64,000 bases of DNA from Eutreptiella sp. 'Long Island Sound 2002' (Eukaryota > Euglenozoa > Euglenophyceae > Eutreptiales > Eutreptiaceae): NCBI GenBank assembly GCA_964036045.1, contig OZ038384.1:63833355-63897354 (forward strand). Direction: 5' to 3'. Under the pieces are notes generated by a model. The model was given only the letters and a program-made list of their open reading frames with translations, made no database searches and was not told the origin of the DNA. Below, piece after piece: positions 1 to 10,836 of the stretch. The first letter of the stretch is position 1. Every line of letters starts with the position of its first letter. The translations under genes were made by a program, and so were the position numbers.

Positions 1-697
1 TGGTGGTTGTGAAGGAGGACCGCAAACACCATCCCAGCCAATTGTATGTGACATTGTTGAGGGACGCTGTCTGCTGTTGCTTTCCACCTTCCGCCCGCCG
101 GTTCCTGGTCAACCCTTGGCCGTCGCTGGCCAACTGCTTGCGGTTACCGGCGAACCATCGTCGGTCAACCGCCAAACGCTTTTGCTCGACCGCTAGTTGC
201 CGTCCGTTGGCCGCCAACAGCGATGTGTCAAGCCTGTTAACTGCTGCTGCTGAAATTTCCAGCCGCCGTCGATTGACAGCCACAATGCAGACATCTGATT
301 GTGCCAGACAGCCACCACTTTTTGTCTGGCCCCACCTCTCTCCTTTCCTCCCCCTGCCTTCTCTAAGGATGGGCCATGGCATTGCAGTATGGCCTTAAGG
401 GTTACGCCCCAGGCGAAAAAGAAATTGCTCGAGCCCAGCTCAAGGATTATTCAGTCGGGTCACCAAACGCTCTCCGCTACAAACGCAGCTTTGGACTGAA
501 TCTCCGATGGTTCTGTGTGACGGTCGATTTCTTTCTGTACTGACGGGGCGGTGATCAGGCTACTTGTAGCCGCCGAGGCAGACAGGGACGCGGGTGATCT
601 GCGCTTCATCCAACGAGTCTTTTGTGAGGTGGGGCTCATGTATACTCTGTCCTTTTTCATGCCGCTCTCCTCCGCTGTATTTCTACAATGTACGCAG
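1..697. other. Noncoding or unresolved upstream of the GT61 gene
   Basis: I find no conserved protein motif on either strand. The stretch should contain the 5' exons of the glycosyltransferase that follows, because the recognised exons begin in the middle of the catalytic domain. I cannot assign an exon with confidence. The open frames here are serine/arginine/proline-rich and look accidental. Confidence 0.4.
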
Positions 698-3166
698 AAT
701 CACCATAACTGAAAGAGCGCTGATTCCCACGGGCATTGATCCGCGCAATCCTCCAGCGCAACTTGTGGAAATGTTTCGCTGTTTTACAGCGCACATTCGG
801 AAGCAGCTCCCCGTCAATCGGCTGCCAGTCATTGTGGTCATGGAGCGGGAGCCTCGCAAGACGCGATCATTCAATGAACACAATGAGGTCTGCACAATGG
901 ATGTCAGGTTGATGGTCAGTCAGCAGGGCTGCGACTGTGGCTGAGGGGTTGCTTCCTGCGCGCCACAGGCGCTGCAGGGGATGAGGAACCCCTTGTAATG
1001 CAATTTCCCCCACCATTTTTCTAAAATGCATAATGACAGATCAAAATGAAGCAGACATCCCTTTTCAATTTTTCATCTGGAGATGATGCATCTTGATCCG
1101 TTGACACCATCGCTCTTCACAAAGGGGAGACACCGCCCCGGCTTAACATGCAAAGTGTGGAAGGTTATCACACCCTTCTTCCGCCACGCGTCAGAGTCCG
1201 CTGACGCATGTGCCGGCATGTCGTTAGAAATCATTAAAAAAGAGTTAACACACAAATATGGAACGATTGCATGGGGCCAATTATAGAAGGTGTAGTGAGG
1301 GGAGAGTGACACGTTAGGTCTTGTCCCGACAGCTATGTCCATTGTGAATGGCGTTGCACACCTTCCACATGGCACAAAAGCACAACCGAGTCATATGGCA
1401 CTCCTACGGTCCCACAATGATGAGTTTTCATCTCCAAGTGTTCTCATGAAAGCAATGTCCGAGTGCAAAATTCAATAGTAACCACTATTGGCCCCATAGT
1501 AACCCACATAGAGCACGAAATTCAGCGTCACGTTGCCAAAGAATCTATACTTCTAATACTGGCAGGTGTCCTCTCCGGCGTGCCGCAGGCGCCGCAGGGA
1601 AAGCACCCCCTGAGGCTGGGATCTGTGGTTGTACCCGGATTCGTGCCAGAGTACGAGGCTAGAGTCAATGCTGGTGCTGAGGTTCTGCCCTCTTGGGTCA
1701 ATATAATGTCCAAGACTAACGCTGGACTCGGGCTTGCGCTGCGGTTGGTGGTCAGCTTTTGCTGTTGATTCCGAAGCCGATGTTGTCCTGACCTCATTTG
1801 AGGCCTGGTGTGGGGCGATAGTCGGATTGCACCCGGGCCGCATGCCCGTCAAGGTACCGCTCTCAAGTGAGGCAAGTGAGGGTCATGTTGGGCCCTTCTG
1901 TGAATCACTTTTTCTGCTTTCAGTTGGTGACAGAGCTGCACAACCATTTGGGGTCGGTCGCATCAATCCGAGTGTGGACGTACCGCCCTAAGACCTTCAT
2001 GCAGTCGATCCAATTCTTTGCTACGGCCTCTGTAGTAATTGCCCCCCATGGTGCTGGAATGGTCCACCTCCTGCACTGTCCTAAGGTGTGCCCCTTCGGC
2101 AAGCTTCGATTCCACAGAGTCTGTCGAGATCAGTGTGCAAACGTCTCACTATCAGAGAAACCTGAGCTAAAATTGAAGTTGGCTTTTTCGGCTGGTGGGG
2201 CAATAACGTGTGGTCACCCCTTGCGAAGTGGCCCATGTTCTTTTGCTCACAACTGGTCCAATCAACAGTCATCAGTTGATGAATAGCGTGGTTTATTTGC
2301 ACGAGAGACAAAATTCCACCACCCTTTATTTTTTTTTAAATCGTGTGAATTTTACTCGAAAATGAGGATTCTTTATTTTGCTAGACAGGCCTACAAGGAA
2401 AATTGTCCATGTTGTTGTTGCCATTGCACACACAATAGATTCGCCAATGGTGTGGTTATACTGGGGCACGGAATTTCTTAAACTGTGGTGTTCTCAGTCT
2501 TCTCCTGAAATCATGGGGAAAACATTCAGGTCAGTCTAGTTTGTTGGTCGGGTATTGCACATCAAGAAGTGGCCCATGTTGTTTGTGTTATTGTCCCATG
2601 GGTTGGTGCATTGCGCTGGGCTGCAGTATGGCAGATGCAGCCGCAGCAATATACTGCCGCTGAGCGATTGCATGTTAGCACACCGCGGCACCTGGGAGGG
2701 AGGCAGCAACTGGAAGTAGATATGGCACCTTCCTGTGAATGTCTGTGCAAAGAATCGGTGCTGCCGTCCATATTTCTGTCCTCATCGGCGGCTTCCGCCA
2801 CAGTCGAGCTGAGAGCAACTCTATGATGGGCGTTGTCAGGTTGCGCTCTGTTGGGATCCTGCAAGTAATCTCTGTAGCTGCCGTAGCCTCTGACAGCCCC
2901 ACATGTTGAGTCGAGTGCGCAGCCCTCCTCCCATCCCACAGGGTACACATGTGATTGAGATCCTGGGCAGCTCTTACCTTGAGCCTTACTTCATCAGCCT
3001 GGCCAACATCATTGGCCTGAATCATTCCACCGTGTTTGCCTACCAGCCCACACGGACCTCTCCTCTCTTCTTTCCCAATGTGATGCGCATCGTAGGAGCT
3101 GTGCAGGAGCTCCTTGCACAAAGGAGTGCAACGGGCCACCCCCAAGACGGGCACAGAGGAACGTAA
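698..3166 (+). CDS. GT61-family glycosyltransferase, 3' exons (5' end unresolved)
   Basis: Three exons at 698-887, 1924-2085 and 2942-3166 (stop TAA) join in one frame. Both introns (1,036 and 856 bp) are GT-AG and phase 0, with donors GAG|GTCTGC and AAG|GTGTGC and acceptors TTTCAG|TTG and CCACAG|GGT. Joined, they give the signature order of the GT61/DUF563 fold: a strand ending in VIVVMEREPRKTRSFNEHNE, then LVTELHNHLG, then the diagnostic ASVVIAPHGAGMVHLLHCPK segment (HGAG binds the nucleotide sugar in this family), then VIEILGSSYLEPYF. Family members transfer xylose, arabinose or GlcNAc in the Golgi or ER; the donor sugar cannot be read here. The start at 698 (after TGTACGCAG) is tentative because it is not phase 0. 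Upstream exons with the membrane anchor are missing or not recognised. Confidence 0.8.
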
Positions 3167-4179
3167 CACATCATCTATAGCACTCTGGGGGCGGTGATTA
3201 CAATGAGTCACCTCCTAAGGCGGTCCGGGTAGGCGTTGTGGGTCTGGCTCATCGAGATCCTTCGGAGGGGAGGGGATCCGGCTCCATACAGTTGAAAGTC
3301 CGCTTTCAATTGTGCATCGAACACGACAATGTACTGTGAGTGAATGCAAAGGGACGGCATTTGTCCCAGGCTTTGTTGCCTCTTGCATGTCATCGACCGC
3401 TATTTTCGTTATCGGAGGGGGAATGGGGAACGGGGGTTGGAGTGAGGGGGTGGCTCTACACTTTGGCTCCATTGCAAATCACTGACCTGAGCCGAAACTG
3501 TCCGTAGAGCAACTTTTTTCAGGGTTTGCACATGGCGCATCGACATTAAGCACACCGAAGGGGCTGTCGGGCCGTGTTCAATTTGAGGGGGAGGGGGAGG
3601 ACATATGTATTAAGACTGGCCACAAAGCCTCCACACATTGACACGAGCAACAACAATGAGTACCGTGCCATACCCCGACAAAGTATCATTAATTGCTCAG
3701 CACCCCTGTTTCGACCAAGTGTTGGGATGGCCTCGTGTCGACGGATAGAAGGCACCTCAACTCCGATCTGGCAAGCTGTTTGTTGTCATGACGGCATATC
3801 GCCGACCTCGGTGGCCACAATCGATGGTGCGTAAATGATTTTTTCGGGGGGTGGGTGGGTTTGCAGCACCGATTTCTTCGTGCATTCTGTTGGCAGATGG
3901 TTTCTGCGGCTTCACTTTCCAGGGCTCAGCAGAGGCATTTGTCGCTATGCCTACCTCTTTGCCTTTGCCTCTAGCCCTACCGGACCCCTGCCTCTAACAC
4001 TGCCTCTCACCCTTCCCTCTCCCTCCCTCTAACACTGCCTCCAACCGTGCTCTCCCCCTCCCCCTGACACTGCCACTATTCCTGCCCATGCCCTTATCTC
4101 GAACCTGTTCCCTGTCCCTGCTCCAGTGGCTACTCCTGCCCCCACGTGTGTCTGCTGTCTGTGACCCTGCCAATGACCT

Positions 4180-4370
4180 CCCGCCGCTTCAGCTAGCAGC
4201 CCCCCCCCCCCCCCTCCTGTGGGTGTGTCCTCAGCACGCATCCCCATACTGAATTGCTATTTTTTCACCAACTGTTGGCAGGTGGGCCCGCCATGGTCTT
4301 TTCAGCCCTACTTCCACACCGTGTCGGTGGTATACCTTTCCCCCCATCCTCCACCTCAGTGCCCCTGTTT
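4180..4370 (+). repeat. Arm 1 of a local inverted repeat
   Basis: The text running through CACCAACTGTTGGCAGG, then a Met/Phe-Ser-Ala-like stretch, then CCTTTCCCCCCATCCTCC recurs in reverse complement at about 5770-5950 with roughly 80% identity by eye. The separation is about 1.4 kb. Confidence 0.6.
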
Positions 4371-5769
4371 CTGCGCATGATGGGCGACTTCTTCCGGACG
4401 GGAACCTACACAGACAATACCCCCACATCATCTACCATTGCCCTCGGGTGTGGTGTATGGGGCGGCCACTTCTGCGATGTCCTCTTAGTAAAATGCATCT
4501 GATTCCGCAATGTCCCTTGGCTGCCGTGACCCTCACCTGCCGACCTTTGACCCATAACCTGGGATGTGGGTGTCTCAATGTATATAGGGCTGGCCTCCTG
4601 AGAACTCAGCAGCTGTGACTTCGGACTTGTGTTTCAAAAAAGAGAAAAAAAGTGTTTGAGGCCACTAAACGGGTATAAACCACACTAGACAGTGACCAAA
4701 TGTGTTCATGCATCGTCTATGTTGGTTGCAATGCAAATGGACCCCTACATGGACACCCTAGGCACCCAAACAGCCCCCCCAAAAAGGGATTTTTCGGCCA
4801 TTTTTGATAAATTTTGAAACCTAGGTCTGCCACTTGTGACACCCGTTCGCGACCGCCATTGTTGAGTTTCTTGCCCATACTTTGTGTGCTTGTCGTTCAC
4901 ACCCCTTGGTATCATCTATCAAAATTTGGGCTGCATTCATAACATACTTGTGATTTTTGCCCAATTCGTGGGTGCTTGCTGCTGCTGCTTGCTGCTTGCG
5001 AAATCTGGTAGGTCCACCCTAGACACTAAAGAGGGTTCTGGAACCACTACTGGTTCCACCAGCTCAGTGACCCCAACCCTAACACGAACGGTAACGCAAA
5101 CCAGCTGGGCAGTCCTGGGCCATGGAACAAAAAGATCGGGGGGTTGAACCAACGCGTGTTGTGTTGTATGTTGTATGCAACAAAAAAAAGGGCATATCCA
5201 AAAGTCAAAATGACCTGTGGTTGCTCTAAATAACACATTGGTGGTCTTGGCCGGCTGAATCGAAGCACCGCTTGGCGCTTTGGCCGGCCAATTGGCCAAC
5301 CGAAGTGCCGGGCAGCAACGCTGCTGGCCAAATCGGCCGGCTGAGACTGCCGCCGAGCAAAACTGCCGGAGCCTAATCGGCCGAGCCGAAGCGCCACCGA
5401 GGTTAGTGCTGGTTTGTTCCGTCCAGCCAACGCAGCAGCAGGAGCAGTGGCAGAGTTATTAAGGTGAACATGAAATTAGAGGGTAAGGGCACACTTGTAC
5501 TTGTGGATGGCGCCCAAGCTGGCGCTGGAGCAAGGCAGGGGGCCAGGTCGGGCAGGTCCACCATCACGGTTCCCTGAAGTGGCTCGCAGTGTACCCAACA
5601 GAATCGTAAGCATGTAGCCGACAAGAGCTGGCAGCTCCGTGCACATGTGGGGTCCACAGGCACATAGGGGACGTCCTGTCATGAGGGCATAGGAGCGGCT
5701 TCCGGCTGCACAGATCACATTCAGGGTTGTGTAGGGCGTGGGTTTCTGTCCGGTAGGGCGAGGGCACTG

Positions 5770-5950
5770 AAGGGGAGGGTGGGGGGAAAGGCATACCACC
5801 CGCACGGTATGGGTGTAGGGCTGAAGAGCCCATGGGGGGCCAACCTGCCAACGGTTGGTGAAAAAATAGCGATGCAGTATGGGGCTGCGCTTTGGGGGCA
5901 CAATCATTTGGGGGGGGGGGGGGGCTGTGGTGGGCGGGGAGAGGGAGATA
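5770..5950 (-). repeat. Arm 2 of a local inverted repeat
   Basis: Reverse-complement partner of 4180-4370, containing CCAACCTGCCAACGGTTGG and the poly-G tract at 5911-5925. The flanks at 5500-5640 and 5985-6115 are direct repeats of one another (GCGCCCAWGCTGGCGCTGGA start), so this arm sits between two copies of another sequence. Confidence 0.55.
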
Positions 5951-6599
5951 GACATGGAGACAGGGTAAGGCCACACATGTACTTGTGGATTGCGCCCATG
6001 CTGGCGCTGGAACAGGGCATAGGGCCCGATCGGGCAGTTTCACCATTACGCATCCCAGAAGTGTATCTCAGCACACCCAGCTGGGTTCCTAATCATGCAG
6101 TCGACAGGAGCTTGAGTGCAAGTGTGAGTCGCAATGGCGCACAAGGCCCATCCTTCCACGAAGCCGAGGAAACAGTGTCCGTAATAGCAGAGCACTTCAG
6201 GGTAGCGTCAGGGCAAGGCCTGTTACACGTTTCGTGGCACCAGCTGGCGTGGGCCAAGGATCAGTGGTGGAGGAATGTGCCGGCAAAGGCGCTAGCAAAC
6301 AAACGGCGTGCCCAGGTAGGTGCAGAATCGTCGAGAAGCAGATTCACTGATACGGAGAAGACCTGAGGGAGAGGAGAGGGTACTAGTGCAAGCATCAAGA
6401 GAGACGCAGGGGGCAAGCCCAGTCGGCCGAGACAAAGGGGTTTGGCCTGCGTTGTTGTTTCATGGGGACTTTGTATGAAAGGGCAAGTGTGACGGCATCC
6501 AGGACAACATTCTGAAAATGAACGATTTCTTTTTGGGTTCCCGCCAAGCCTCCTAATTGCCTGCAGAGGAAGTATCCCCAAAAAGACTTTTTTTGTGGC

Positions 6600-7230
6600 A
6601 CCTTCTGCTTGCTGCTGCTTTTGTTGCTTGCTACTCCTACTAAAATACATTGCTTACCCATGGACCCTAAAATGGGTCGTAAAACCTCCAATGCGAGAAC
6701 CAGCTCGTTAACCCTTAACCTTTTCATTCACACAACCTGTTGTCATAAGCCATTTCCACCTTTAAATGAGCTAGAAAATGGCATGTTGCGCGGTAGACGG
6801 CTCATTGAACACCAATATGCAATCGTTTGATCGCCCAATAGTTGTAGAAGTTGCAATCATTTGATAGCCCAATCGTTGTGGAAGAACGATGGCCCTCACT
6901 AGAGACACCTACATGACACACCGGTGGTCGTCCACAATTTTCAGGACGATTCTCATGAGAAGCTGCTGAACAGCCCATTTTTACCTCAAAGGGGACCACC
7001 GCATCGCATCACGGCATGAGTGATACCTCATTTAACACCCATCTGCAATCATTTGATAGCCCAATTGTCTTGGAGGGAGACCGGCCCTCGTTGGAGACGC
7101 CCACATGACACACATGGTCCCCAGGAAGATCATATCAAAAATTGACTGAAAACGGTCATTTTCGACACTAAATTGGCCATAAACACCGAGACCGGTGTCG
7201 AAGCAAGGACGAAGAGAAATGAGAAGTATG
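6600..7230 (+). repeat. Diverged unit of satellite family A
   Basis: It carries the same landmark order as the array at 21-34 kb: a CTTGCTGCTG-rich stretch, a TTGCTTACCCATGGACCCTA block, AATCRTTTGATAGCCCAATCG, GAAGAACGATGGCCCTC, ATTTTCAGGACGATTCTC, GGACCACCGCATCGCA, and GACACTAAATTGGCCATA. The unit is partly duplicated inside, with two copies of the TTTGATAGCCCAAT block at about 6860 and 7055. It is outside the giant intron, so the family is not confined to that gene. Confidence 0.65.
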
Positions 7231-9450
7231 CCGCATATGCGAAAGACTTGATTGAAAAACGAAGGAGAGACTACAATGATTTTGGGGATGATGTGGACGC
7301 GAAAGAACAAAGATACCATGCGGCAAGAGCTAGATAACGTTGCACTTTTTGCACCTTTGCTGATGACGATCTCTCGCACATCGAAAAGCATTCGGCCGGC
7401 GCCATAAAATGTTGTATGTCCCCATTGCCGTGCTCTGCGTTGGCCGAAGGAGTCCTCATCGATATGCTGCTGCGATGGAAAAGTAAAGCTACCGATTCCA
7501 TTGGATCCTCCAGAGCCGTTGAAAAGTCTTCTGACAGAGGAATCATCGCGGGTGCGTCATTTTTGCCAAATAATCCGCAAATACAACTCTGCATTAACAA
7601 TGGCGTCAATGGAAGCTAATGTTGATATGCGGTTCACTCATGGTCCAATGATAGGTCGTCCACGTCAATTCTGTGTGTCTTGGAGTGCGTACCATCGTAT
7701 TCAGGCGCTCGCCCCCCGAGAAGGATACATCCCAAGGTTCGCTCATAAACGGGCTAGATGCCTCAAAATCACACAACACTTATTTCACGTAATGCGCATT
7801 TGCTTTGCGGCCGCCTTGAGCCTTCGGTTCCTGATCCGGAGCTACGGAGCAACACTGTCACTCAAAAGCCCCATCGCAGGTAGGTACCGGCGGGCACCTG
7901 CCTGCAGGTGCACGCACTGTGTTCCCAAACCACATGTTCTATATCAACCGATCTACTGTCCTTTTTATCATGGTCTCTTCGCATAGTTATGTGATGGTGG
8001 AATCTCATTTGGCACCTAGTCCTGCTCAATTTCGGAAATCAACAGCAGCCGATGATAAGCTGTGGGAATGCTGGTGTTGACTGGTCGGGTGACACTATCA
8101 CGCACCTACGCGAAGAAATGGCATTTGCATTTGGTCTCTGTCCTCTGAAGTCCATCAGATCTGGATTTTCAGTCAAGCCGCTTGTACGGGGGTTGATCTA
8201 TCAGGGCTGTCAGGCCACAGACAGCGCAACACTGCTAATGTTGTCAAGCCATTAGTGGTGTGATTTGCCCCCCCCCAAAAAAAAAGAACACTACTACCTC
8301 CCTCCCTCCCTCCCTCCCTCCTCTCCCTCTCCTCCTTTTCTCCCCCCCCCCCCTCTCTCTCTTTCTCTTTCACTCTCTCTTTCACTCTCTCTTCAGGGCG
8401 AAAGAACTGCTTGAGCTCCCCTTTGCCTCCAGTTGCATATGCCTACACAAGTGCTTTTTGTTATTTTTGGAATTTTGATGGCATTTTTGAATTTGAGAAG
8501 AATTGAAAAGATCAACAAAAATTCAAAAACACGGTCTGATACACAACCGATAAGCTATATTGTGCAGAACCATTGGAGCATGTACCATCGCAATCTGTAC
8601 TGCGTGTTGTTTTGTCACAACGATGGTTCTGTAGCCCACCAAACCTTTTGTTTTGCCAATGGTTCTGTTTTAGCGTGTCAGGCCACTATTGAAGCCCATT
8701 TCTATTGTGTTTGGCTGTATTCTCGAAGTATGGCCCTTATTTTAAAGGTGAGTCGTTGCTGTGGATGTTTGGCATAGTGTGGGCGCTGGCTGACAGTACC
8801 ATCCCTGTGTTTCCACAGAACACCATACTCCTTGGGGATCAAAGGACACATTACAGTGCACTACTTATGGGGGGGGGGGTCGTAAGGGGGCAATTTCGAG
8901 GGGAAATTTTTTGTTTTTCAGTTTGGTGTTGGAAATTTTTTTTTTACAATTTGGGGGACTTCTTGTGCCTTGTGCATCCTCAGCAGCGGCGGTAGCCAGG
9001 TATTGTTGCACTGTTGTTGGCAGTCAGCTTGTTCGTCACATCCGTTCATCTTGCTCGCTTGGGAGTGAGAAGTTGGTCATCATCAAGAATGTTTGAGAGC
9101 TTAGTTCCAGTGGAAAAAGGGCCGCATTTTTGGGCAGTTTTTCTTTGTGGATGCGGCTGTGCATGCCCACCCACGCCCGATGGCCCCCAAAATGAAGGTG
9201 TGTTGAAATTTTCTCCGCCTGAAATTTCCGCGCCGACTTTGTCCCCAGACGAAATTTCCCTCCCCCTTTACAGAGTTGTGGTTGTAGAATCCACAAAATG
9301 GGTGACCAAACTAGGGAATTACGGGCGGTAATTATCAAATGATGTTGTGATATTTCTCTGCTTGCTATGCCCATGCCATTATCAGCAAGGCATTTGCATA
9401 AAATGGCTTGGGCTTTGAGGCATGACCTCGATGTACTACCCTCCTGATTT
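7231..9450. other. Noncoding, no gene recognised
   Basis: The open frames here are short and lack family motifs. The stretch includes a long pyrimidine tract at 8290-8400 made of CCTC and CTCTTT repeats preceded by CCCCCCCCAAAAAAAAA, and a G9 run at 8871-8879. The pyrimidine tract ends in CTCTCTTCAG, which resembles a 3' splice site, but I cannot attach an exon to it. Confidence 0.45.
8290..8400 (+). repeat. Polypyrimidine / CCTC-CTCTTT microsatellite
   Basis: Tandem CCTC units are followed by CTCTCTTTCACTCT units, about 110 bp of almost pure pyrimidine on this strand. On the minus strand it produces a spurious Glu/Arg/Lys-rich open frame (8173-8385). Confidence 0.85.
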
Positions 9451-9559
9451 TTCCCTATAGCAACCCTATGAAGTCTCCAATTTTCTGGAGACCCCCGGAG
9501 ACCTCAATTCTCCCCCATTTTTCCACTCCGGAGACCGGATACCGCATTTTTGAAAAGAA

Positions 9560-9665
9560 AAGCCCCGTTTTTCTGCCACTTTTCCGAGCATTTTTCCACC
9601 GTTTTTCTCCGAACGTCTCGTTTTTCATCCATTTTTCCATCCATTTTTCCAGCAATTTTGATAAT
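9560..9665 (+). repeat. ATTTTTCC-type low-complexity array
   Basis: Irregular repeats of CATTTTTCC and CGTTTTTC. A similar C-rich array lies at 10270-10375, and both are next to GGAGACC / GGAGACTCC motifs (9485-9535 and 10391-10420). Together they bracket the open frame at 9733-10044. Confidence 0.6.
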
Positions 9666-9732
9666 GTTATCCTTTGGTTTTGGTTTTGGTTCTTTTGTAC
9701 CATTCCACCTCTGCTTTAGATTTTTCACACAA

Positions 9733-10044
9733 ATGGACCCTGAGGCTTTTTGGCCTCATGAGGGTGTGTTGTTCATGATGAAACAAGAGGTGGTCAAACG
9801 TGGCTGGCTGTCGGATGCTCAATCCTCGAAGAAGCCGAAGGGCGAATGGAAAAAGGCTTCTACTTTGGGGATGCATCTGACAGCCAAGTATAGTGGGGCC
9901 CGTAAACCCAAGTTTGCAAACGTCGATCTGACTCTGCCCGTGGTGGTTGTGGGGAAACGTGAAGAAGCCGCCAGGACGATTTTGAACGAGAAAGAACGCC
10001 TGCACGGTCCATCCTGGCCATTCCCCATACTTCTTGTGACGTAG
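9733..10044 (+). CDS. Unrecognised short ORF between two C/T-rich arrays
   Basis: An open frame of about 104 residues starts at the ATG at 9733 (MDPEAFWPHEGVLFMMKQEV) and ends at a TAG at 10042. It is lysine-rich in the middle and has no motif I can place. The flanking C/T-rich arrays and paired GGAGACC-type motifs suggest it may be a fragment of an inserted element rather than a host gene. It could equally be a chance frame. It lies about 800 bp upstream of the ankyrin-anoctamin gene on the same strand. Confidence 0.25.
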   Translation: MDPEAFWPHEGVLFMMKQEVVKRGWLSDAQSSKKPKGEWKKASTLGMHLTAKYSGARKPKFANVDLTLPVVVVGKREEAARTILNEKERLHGPSWPFPILLVT

Positions 10045-10269
10045 AACGCTCGTTTTCAGTTTGGAAACGTGTTCGTTCCGACAAGCAACAAAGTATGGCG
10101 GAGGGAACACACAAGGCCTGTGTCTCCTTTTGTTTCAATGGTGTAGTTCCACCACCATGAGCAAGTGCGAATTGTGTGTGGTACACGAGACGCCAAAACG
10201 ATTCTTCGCTTTGAATGCACCGCCTACCGAATGCTTGTGTTGCAATCATGTGTGTGGTTAAAGAAGTAA

Positions 10270-10375
10270 GCAAGCCCGTACCCCCGCATTTCCCCCCATT
10301 TCCCCCCCGTTTCCCCCCGTTTTCCCCCATTTCCCCCCGTTTTCCCCCATTTCCCCCATTTTCCCCATTTTTCCG
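10270..10375 (+). repeat. CCCC(A/G)TTTT minisatellite
   Basis: About ten irregular 9-11 bp units of CCCCCATTT or CCCCGTTTT. It is asymmetric (all pyrimidine-rich on this strand) and could form triplex structures. Confidence 0.75.
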
Positions 10376-10656
10376 TGGCCCAAAAAAGACTTGGAGACTC
10401 CGGGGTGGGAGACCTCCAAGGCCTGCTGTAGTGGGCACTAATTTGTTCATGCTGTGATGCTGTGCACATACCCGATGATTGCTACTCACCAGATGCGCCA
10501 GACACACCAGTTTTGTGACGATTCACTCGCAACAGACACGTTGTGTCACTGATTGCTGTGTCAAAGGCACAATGTCGTTCTGCTTGTGACATGCTATTGA
10601 TGGGAGACTGCTTCTATTCTCAACATTTCTTGCAGCGTTGTTCTCTTGTTTTCCTC

Positions 10657-10705
10657 CCTCCCCCCCTCCCTCCCTCCCTCCCTCCCTCCCTCCCCCCCTC
10701 TCTCT
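10657..10705 (+). repeat. CCCT/CCTC polypyrimidine tract upstream of ankyrin exon 1
   Basis: Tandem CCTCCCTCCC sequence leads, through more pyrimidine, to CGCATCTTTTAG at about 10768-10779, a good candidate 3' splice site. It may therefore belong to a 5'-UTR intron of the ankyrin-anoctamin gene. Confidence 0.6.
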
Positions 10706-10836
10706 ATCGTTGTATGCTTGCTGCCTGGTTTCTTGTTGTTGTGCCTTTCTTTGCACTGCATCTTCCGCATCTTTTAGCCCTCCATCATTTTTCCGATTTT
10801 CTTCGATCCAGCTATGTGGCCCGTCGTGCACAGTAC

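Larger units (their letters stand above)
3167..6600. other. Intergenic, repeat-bearing
   Basis: No convincing gene. It contains a C/T-rich stretch (about 3960-4230), a local inverted repeat (listed separately), a direct repeat of about 130 bp at 5500-5640 and 5985-6115, and homopolymer C or G tracts at 4199-4213 and 5911-5925. The open frames at 5476-6050 on the minus strand and 4254-4502 on the plus strand arise from the inverted repeat and are proline-rich. Confidence 0.5.

Noticed and set aside
1463-1768. An extra GT61 exon inside intron 1
   Set aside because: The domain is continuous when exon 698-887 is joined directly to 1924-2085, leaving no gap to fill.
8173-8385. Glu/Arg-rich minus-strand ORF
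   Set aside because: It comes from the polypyrimidine tract and has no other support.
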